A stretch of 6,407 nt of DNA, from contig JAQBNY010000198.1 in NCBI GenBank assembly GCA_028288315.1, positions 1-6,407 of the forward strand. The letters run 5' to 3'. Under the pieces are notes generated by a model. That model did no database searches. It saw only the letters and a list, made by a program, of their open reading frames with translations, and was not told the origin of the DNA. Below, in pieces: positions 1 through 4,016 of this stretch. Each line of letters starts with the position of its first letter. Within the stretch, counting starts at the first letter, position 1. Position numbers and translations under genes: made by a program. The DNA comes from Mucilaginibacter sp. GTDB lineage: Bacteria > Bacteroidota > Bacteroidia > Sphingobacteriales > Sphingobacteriaceae.

Positions 1-227
1 GATATCGATCCGTTCTTTTTAGCCCGGCTTCGCTCATCAATAGCGCACAAGTCATATAATAATTCAAAGGGATGAGGGATGGTGTGCTTGAGATAGCTAA
101 GTACTTTTGTTATATTTTCTTTTGCAACCCATAAAGTAGTCACCTCATCAACAGTAGGTTGCTGAGTAAAAACAGACTCTCCGAATTCGGAGGTCAATTC
201 ATCTGCCAAGCCTGAATGATTATCCAT
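1..227 (-). CDS. nuoC: NADH-quinone oxidoreductase subunit C, probably fused NuoCD (5' part only)
   Basis: This is the N-terminal 75 codons of the 30-kDa subunit of respiratory complex I, part of the cytoplasmic arm joining the iron-sulfur chain to the quinone site. Translation from the ATG at 227-225 stays open to the left edge. Recognisable stretches are FGESVF (residues 15-20), LWVAKENI (32-39) and FELLYDLCAIDERSR (54-68). The last aligns, from memory, with the MLFDLHGMDERLR region of E. coli NuoCD. That DERxR element is why I expect the fused C/D form, but the D part is outside the window, so fusion is an inference. It lies 54 bp downstream of nuoB on the same strand and continues the nuoA-nuoB operon. 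There is no Shine-Dalgarno; the leader is A-rich (AGTTTAAAAAGC before ATG). Identity as NuoC is firm; the fused state is likely. Confidence 0.87.
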   Translation of the reverse strand, partial: MDNHSGLADELTSEFGESVFTQQPTVDEVTTLWVAKENITKVLSYLKHTIPHPFELLYDLCAIDERSRAKKNGSI

Positions 228-281
228 GCTTTTTAAACTTTATTGAGTTATATAAATACTAATACATGCTTTAAATCTAAT

Positions 282-920
282 TTAAATACTATCGGGAGAA
301 CGGAAACTGATCATGTTTTTACGTTCTTCCCTTTTTTCTTCTTTCATTGATACTTTTTCGGGTTTTATAACTCCCTGAGGACCGATAGCCCAACTTAAAG
401 GCCGTTGTTCTTTTCCTACTGAAGCAGCCAACAGCATCAATCCCTGCATAAAAGCATCAGGCCGGGGCGGGCATCCGGGCACATATACATCTACAGGTAA
501 AAACTTATCTACTCCCTGTACAACACTGTAAATGTCATACATACCGCCAGAATTAGCGCAGGAACCCATGGAGATGACCCACTTAGGCTCCATCATTTGC
601 TCGTGCAAACGTTTGATGATTGGAGCCATTTTTACAAAAACGGTTCCGGCTATAACCATTACATCAGCTTCACGGGGAGTTCCGCGTATTACTTCTGCTC
701 CAAAACGAGCCACATCATATTTGCTGGTTAAACTGGTAGCCATTTCTACAAAGCAGCACGACAGGCCAAAATGAAAGGGCCACATAGAATTTTTTCTGCC
801 CCAGGCGAGCAAATCCTGAACGGTGGTAAGCATAACACTTTGCCCAACAGACTCTTCAAAAGAACCGGTTCCTTTTAGCGCATTTGCCGGTTCAGCCGGG
901 TTACTGAGCCACCATTTCAT
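282..920 (-). CDS. nuoB: NADH-quinone oxidoreductase subunit B
   Basis: NuoB (PSST/20-kDa subunit) carries iron-sulfur cluster N2, the last electron carrier of complex I before quinone, at the junction of the peripheral and membrane arms. The protein has 212 residues, close to the roughly 220 of E. coli NuoB. The four N2 ligands are present: the tandem pair C55-C56 in FGLSCCFVEM, C121 in SMGSCANSGG and C150 in VPGCPPRP. Other family hallmarks are WGRKNSMWP (40-48), YDVARFGAEV (68-77) and MYDIYSVVQGVDKF (127-140). The C-terminal charged tail ending in RSPDSI resembles the E. coli tail ending in RTPDEI, which points to the E. coli-like clade of complex I rather than the mitochondrial-like one. 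The ATG at 920-918 overlaps the nuoA stop (ATGA, 917-920), implying translational coupling. The gene is intact and the call is essentially certain. Confidence 0.98.
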   Translation of the reverse strand: MKWWLSNPAEPANALKGTGSFEESVGQSVMLTTVQDLLAWGRKNSMWPFHFGLSCCFVEMATSLTSKYDVARFGAEVIRGTPREADVMVIAGTVFVKMAPIIKRLHEQMMEPKWVISMGSCANSGGMYDIYSVVQGVDKFLPVDVYVPGCPPRPDAFMQGLMLLAASVGKEQRPLSWAIGPQGVIKPEKVSMKEEKREERKNMISFRSPDSI

Positions 921-1351
921 ATTGTGGGTTTCTTTAGGTTTAGTTTTTTATAGGCTTTAAGAATCTTCTTTCCGTCGGGGCCAAAATCCAACGCTCCAAT
1001 GCTCCACTCGTAAATTAATACGGCAAACAGCAGTCCAATAAAAATGCAAATGCTTAAGTAGCCTGGCCACCCTAATTCTTTAAACGCTAAGGCCCATAAA
1101 ACAATAAACACTACTTCAATATCAAAAATGACAAATATCATGGCAACAAGATAAAATTGGGCCGAGAACCGCAGCCTTGCTGACCCTGTTTCCAATATGC
1201 CCGATTCATAAGGCTGACCGGTGGCTCTATCTATATGACGTTGTCCCAAAAAATAGGAAAGGGAAATAATAAGGATCATTAAGACTAAAACGAAAGCACC
1301 GTAAACTATAAATGGCCAAAACGGTGCACTGGATGGGCTTGATACGTTCAT
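917..1351 (-). CDS. nuoA: NADH-quinone oxidoreductase subunit A
   Basis: NuoA (ND3 homologue) is a small membrane subunit at the base of the peripheral arm of complex I; its first cytoplasmic loop approaches the quinone cavity. The 144-residue product has three hydrophobic segments at about 10-35, 64-88 and 97-117. Conserved features are PYESG (47-51, with E49), SARLRFSAQFYLVAM (57-71) and IFDIEVVF (75-82), with D77 and E79 matching the conserved acidic pair of the second helix of the family. The wording of the SARLR stretch is close to E. coli NuoA. It is the first gene of the nuo operon here and overlaps nuoB by 4 bp. An 86-bp gap separates it from the upstream CBS gene. I found no convincing TAnnTTTG promoter box in that gap, so read-through from upstream is possible. 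The start codon follows a very A/T-rich leader without a Shine-Dalgarno. Confidence 0.97.
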   Translation of the reverse strand: MNVSSPSSAPFWPFIVYGAFVLVLMILIISLSYFLGQRHIDRATGQPYESGILETGSARLRFSAQFYLVAMIFVIFDIEVVFIVLWALAFKELGWPGYLSICIFIGLLFAVLIYEWSIGALDFGPDGKKILKAYKKLNLKKPTI

Positions 1352-1437
1352 AATTATATATTATAAAACAACCTCAATAAACTGTTTCTGTCCTTGAATG
1401 GGATTTCCCTAAATTTTAGTACAAGAATTATAAATAA

Positions 1438-1872
1438 TTACACTTCGCCTTTAATGTAATGCTCCATGTTTTCGATAATGAATTTTTGTTCTTCGATGAT
1501 GTATTTTACTACGTCGCCAATGGAAACAATACCCATTAATTTACCATCATCTATTACCGGTAAATGCCTTATAAACCTATCTGTCATTAACCTCATGCAA
1601 TCTTCTATAGTGTCACTAGAAGATACTGTAGGTGGATTTTCTGTCATGATTTCACCCACCAGAGTCTCTTTGGAAGCTTTCCCTTTTAAGATCACCTTAC
1701 GGGCGTAATCCCTTTCCGTGAAGATACCAATGAATTCTCCTTGTTCCATCACTAAAATAGCGCCGATGTTTTTTTCATACATTAACTCCAATGCTTCAAA
1801 AACAGTAATATTCGGACTTACAAAAACTGGAGATTTGCTTTTTGCATGTAAAATATTTCTAACACATCCCAT
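1438..1872 (-). CDS. Tandem CBS-domain protein
   Basis: This is a stand-alone cytoplasmic protein of 144 residues made of two CBS motifs, at about 8-60 and 74-130, followed by a short helical tail. CBS pairs form a Bateman module that usually binds adenosyl ligands (AMP, ATP, NAD(H), SAM). Each motif carries the ribose/phosphate-contact pattern G-h-h-(S/T)-x-x-D: GIFTERD (49-55) and GIVSIGD (114-120). ERDYARKVILKG and IRHLPVIDDGKLMGIVSIGD are typical of the widespread bacterial IMPDH-like CBS-pair family. There is no attached enzyme, channel or DNA-binding domain, so the target is unknown. The ATG at 1872 is supported by a Shine-Dalgarno-like AGAGAGGAG six bases upstream. It sits 86 bp before nuoA on the same strand; co-transcription with complex I is possible but unproven. 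The family call is secure, the function is not. Confidence 0.93.
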   Translation of the reverse strand: MGCVRNILHAKSKSPVFVSPNITVFEALELMYEKNIGAILVMEQGEFIGIFTERDYARKVILKGKASKETLVGEIMTENPPTVSSSDTIEDCMRLMTDRFIRHLPVIDDGKLMGIVSIGDVVKYIIEEQKFIIENMEHYIKGEV

Positions 1873-1878
1873 AATGAA

Positions 1879-1887
1879 CTCCTCTCT
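1879..1887 (-). promoter_or_regulatory. Shine-Dalgarno-like site of the CBS gene
   Basis: The minus strand reads AGAGAGGAG, then TTCATT, then the ATG at 1872, so AGGAG sits six bases before the start. This is a near-ideal Shine-Dalgarno spacing and supports the start chosen for the CBS gene. It stands out because nuoA, nuoC, cysM and cysE have A/T-rich or very short leaders with no such motif, as is usual in Bacteroidota. Confidence 0.6.
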
Positions 1888-1970
1888 GGTTACAGGTTTG
1901 GAAATAATTCGGTAATAACTTGGTGCTAATAAAGTTACTTAATTATTTAGAAAAAAAGGGAATTAAAAAA

Positions 1971-2153
1971 TTAAATAAAAAGCAACAAATTATTGTTCAA
2001 TGAGTCGGTCATTTGAGCTTGTACCGTCTTGATCCCGGTTCTAAAAATTCCGCCGATCAATGGCAAGACATTAGACCTCATAGCAATGAAACCTTTTAAA
2101 ACCATGTCAACAACTACTGTTGCCGACACTGTAAGGATCATTATTATGATCAA
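1971..2153 (-). CDS. Doubtful small hydrophobic ORF
   Basis: I do not recognise this 60-codon frame. It begins at TTG (2153) or, four codons in, at an ATG (2141-2139), and ends at TAA (1971). The N-terminal 20 residues are hydrophobic (MILTVSATVVVDMVLKG), followed by a short stretch with charged and glycine residues (GGIFRTGIKTVQAQMTDS), so a single-pass membrane or amphipathic peptide is conceivable. In its favour: the base composition is less A/T-rich than the flanks, the frame is uninterrupted, and it lies in the same orientation between two co-directional genes. Against it: it is short, has no Shine-Dalgarno or clear promoter, uses a weak start and has no recognisable family. It could be a real small protein, the remnant of a lost gene, or chance. 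Confidence 0.27.
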   Translation of the reverse strand: MIIIMILTVSATVVVDMVLKGFIAMRSNVLPLIGGIFRTGIKTVQAQMTDSLNNNLLLFI

Positions 2154-2191
2154 TAACCGCTTTTTACTTTAATTATATTTCGGTTAACAGG

Positions 2192-3064
2192 TTACCCGAA
2201 CAATGAGCTGCTTAGGTAACGGTCGCCGCGGTCACAGGAAATAAACACGATTGTGCCTGTAGTTAGCTCTGTCGCAAGCTTTATTGCCGCCGCGCAGGCC
2301 CCTCCTGTGCTCATGCCGGCAAAGATACCTTCTACCCTGGCCAGTTTCCGGGCCATCAAGGTGGCCTCTTCTTCAGAAATATCCATTGTACGGTCTACAC
2401 GTTCAGGTTCAAATATCTTAGGAAGATATGCCGCCGGCCAGCGGCGAATACCAGGTATGGACGAATCTTCGGTAGGCTGGCAACCCACAATCTGTATAGC
2501 GGGATCTTTTTCCTTCAGAAACCGGGAACAGCCCATAATGGTACCTGTAGTACCCATAGCGCTCACAAAGTGGGTAATGCCACCATTTGTATCCCGCCAT
2601 ATCTCAGGCCCTGTCGTTTTATAATGTGCCATATAGTTATCCCTATTGGCAAATTGGTTAAGCAGAAAATAACCTTTTGAGGCACCCTTCTCTTCGGCAT
2701 AATCGCGGCACACCTCAATATTTTCCAGCAGCGTTACTTTCGCTCCGAAAGCTTCCATAGTAAGTGTACGTTCCCTTGTTGAATTTGCCGGCATCACAAG
2801 CTCAATCTCCAGGTTATATAATCCGGCAATCATGGCTAAAGCAATACCCGTGTTACCGCTAGTAGCTTCAACCAGTCGCGTACCTTCTTTGATCTCGCCA
2901 CGCTCTATAGCGCTCCGTATCATATTGAGCGAAGCCCTATCTTTAACGCTCCCCCCCGGATTGTTGCCCTCCAGTTTAGCAAACAACTTTACATTAGGGT
3001 TTGGATTAAGTTTTGTTATCTCTGCCAGAGGCGTGTTGCCGATCAGATCAATAATGGCTGCCAT
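2192..3064 (-). CDS. cysM: Cysteine synthase B (O-acetylserine sulfhydrylase, CysM type)
   Basis: This is a PLP-dependent cytoplasmic enzyme that replaces the acetyl group of O-acetylserine with sulfide, giving cysteine, or with thiosulfate, giving S-sulfocysteine. The protein has 290 residues, a normal length for the family. The PLP lysine is K41 in NNPGGSVKDRAS. The substrate-binding loop is TSGNTG (68-73), the PLP-phosphate loop is GTTGT (171-175), and STGG is at 252-255. SSIPGIRRWP (201-210) and CDRGDRYLSS (277-286) are hallmarks of the CysM rather than the CysK branch, and the N-terminal DLIGNTPL is typical. The ATG at 3064-3062 is 9 bp after the cysE stop, with an A-rich leader. The cysE-cysM pair therefore forms a complete serine-to-cysteine module. 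Whether thiosulfate is used in vivo cannot be told from sequence. No anomalies seen. Confidence 0.96.
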   Translation of the reverse strand: MAAIIDLIGNTPLAEITKLNPNPNVKLFAKLEGNNPGGSVKDRASLNMIRSAIERGEIKEGTRLVEATSGNTGIALAMIAGLYNLEIELVMPANSTRERTLTMEAFGAKVTLLENIEVCRDYAEEKGASKGYFLLNQFANRDNYMAHYKTTGPEIWRDTNGGITHFVSAMGTTGTIMGCSRFLKEKDPAIQIVGCQPTEDSSIPGIRRWPAAYLPKIFEPERVDRTMDISEEEATLMARKLARVEGIFAGMSTGGACAAAIKLATELTTGTIVFISCDRGDRYLSSSLFG

Positions 3065-3073
3065 AATTTTATT

Positions 3074-3886
3074 TTAAATATTTTCTGTTACAGTGCGCAC
3101 TGTAACCACCGGATTGTGGTATACAGCGGAAAAAGGTGCGATACTTTCCGTCAGCCACACATTACCACCTATTACACTATCGTGCCCGATGACGGTATCC
3201 CCACCAAGAATGGTAGCACCTGAATAGATCACAACCCGGTTTTCGACCGTGGGATGCCGTTTAAGGCCCGCCAACTCCTTACGCACGCTTAAAGCACCCA
3301 AAGTTACTCCCTGGTACAATTTAACTTTGTTCCCAATTGTACAGGTTTCTCCTATTACAATACCTGTACCATGATCAATGTGGAAATATTCGCCGATGCG
3401 TGCTGCAGGGTGTATATCGATACCTGTTTTCGAATGTGCGTGCTCAGTTAATATTCGGGGAATCAATGGTACCTTCAATTTACAAAGCAGGTGTGCAATC
3501 CTGTAAAAACATATTGCATAAAACCCGGGATAAGTTCGTATTACTTCGTATTCGCTTTGAGCCGCCGGGTCACCTTCAAAGATAGCCTTTATATCCGTAA
3601 GCAACACTTCATAAACGGTCGCCAGGTTTGCGAAGAACTCATCTGCCACCTGCCTGCTACCATGTTCTGTATTATGCGTACTTGCTATAATGATGCGTGT
3701 CAATTGCAAATTGAGCCGGGAAGCTTCTTGCTTTAATTCGGTGGCCGTAGTAAATGTGTTTCTGGCGTGTTCGGGAAACAATAGGTTGATCACATCCAGC
3801 GCCCAGCCCGCTATCGTTTCGTTCGAAGGGATTGTATTGCCGTTAACCGGCCGTTCTAATATCCGCCTGTACAAGTCATCGTTCAT
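3074..3886 (-). CDS. cysE: Serine O-acetyltransferase
   Basis: This enzyme transfers acetyl from acetyl-CoA to the hydroxyl of L-serine, giving O-acetylserine, the committed step of cysteine synthesis. The 270-residue protein has an N-terminal helical domain (about 1-150) and a C-terminal left-handed beta-helix made of hexapeptide repeats (about 155-255). Catalytic residues expected from E. coli CysE are visible: D157 in GIDIHPAARIG, H172 in IDHGTGIVIGET and H211 in KRHPTV. YQGVTLGALS (191-200) is also typical. The protein ends in isoleucine (VTENI), the residue that in other CysE proteins inserts into the CysK active site to form the cysteine synthase complex. There is no other Met in the N-terminal region, so the start at 3886 is favoured. 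It is the first gene of a cysE-cysM operon, behind a TAnnTTTG box. Some homologues are named EpsC or SAT. Confidence 0.96.
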   Translation of the reverse strand: MNDDLYRRILERPVNGNTIPSNETIAGWALDVINLLFPEHARNTFTTATELKQEASRLNLQLTRIIIASTHNTEHGSRQVADEFFANLATVYEVLLTDIKAIFEGDPAAQSEYEVIRTYPGFYAICFYRIAHLLCKLKVPLIPRILTEHAHSKTGIDIHPAARIGEYFHIDHGTGIVIGETCTIGNKVKLYQGVTLGALSVRKELAGLKRHPTVENRVVIYSGATILGGDTVIGHDSVIGGNVWLTESIAPFSAVYHNPVVTVRTVTENI

Positions 3887-4016
3887 TGCGGTACAAATAT
3901 AGCGATATTAACAGCCTTTAGCTTTTTTTCGCTCTTTAAATACTGCTAATTGCATCCCGATAAGATTAAAGTGATACTGTTTTGACAAGCTTAGTTTCAC
4001 TTACCTATTACCTTTG
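3887..4016. other. Intergenic gap between the usher-like gene and cysE
   Basis: This short spacer contains the cysE -7 box at its left end. A 6-bp inverted repeat, AAGTGA/TCACTT (3997-4002 with 3969-3974), has a 22-nt loop and is followed on the minus strand by TTTAATCTTATC. It could act as a weak terminator for the usher-like gene, but it is A/T-rich and the loop is long, so I do not call a terminator. No RNA gene or coding frame is visible. Confidence 0.5.
3894..3901 (-). promoter_or_regulatory. Bacteroidota-type -7 promoter box of cysE-cysM
   Basis: The minus strand reads TATATTTG, a full match to the TAnnTTTG -7 consensus of the Bacteroidota housekeeping sigma factor. The cysE ATG lies 7 bases beyond it (TACCGCA, then ATG). 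I could not find the TTG/TTTG -33 element at the expected 17-23-nt spacing; that region is A-rich (GCGAAAAAAAGC). If used, the transcript would start within a few bases of the ATG and have almost no leader. The exact match and its position in a 130-bp intergenic gap support it. Confidence 0.5.

Larger units (their letters stand above)
1873..2191. other. 319-bp stretch between cysM and the CBS gene
   Basis: No certain gene lies here. The side next to the CBS gene is very A/T-rich, with T-runs on the minus strand at about 1950-1975 but no GC-rich hairpin before them, so I do not call an intrinsic terminator. The side next to cysM holds two weak inverted repeats: TAACCG/CGGTTA just after the cysM stop, with a loop of about 21 nt, and GATCAT/ATGATC at 2136-2151 with a 4-nt spacer. 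The central 1985-2150 part is less A/T-rich and contains one uncertain 60-codon minus-strand ORF, listed separately. I found no clear TAnnTTTG box for the CBS gene, although its promoter is presumably here. Confidence 0.6.

Noticed and set aside
532..774. 80-codon plus-strand open frame
   Set aside because: Antisense to the highly conserved middle of nuoB; a shadow of its codon constraints.
1399..1408. Near-palindrome GGGATTTCCC between the CBS gene and nuoA
   Set aside because: Only 4-bp arms around 2 bases and a single occurrence in the window; too short to call an operator or terminator.
2136..2151. Inverted repeat GATCAT-N4-ATGATC
   Set aside because: Six A/T-rich base pairs and no following T-run on either strand; easily chance, and it overlaps the start of the doubtful small ORF.
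2253..2624. 123-codon plus-strand open frame
   Set aside because: It lies wholly antisense inside cysM, whose motifs are unmistakable; the translation is low-complexity Ser/Ala/Pro with no family resemblance.
3969..4002. Possible terminator hairpin AAGTGA/TCACTT after the usher-like gene
   Set aside because: The stem is short and A/T-rich with a 22-nt loop and only an interrupted T-tract; below the standard for an intrinsic terminator.
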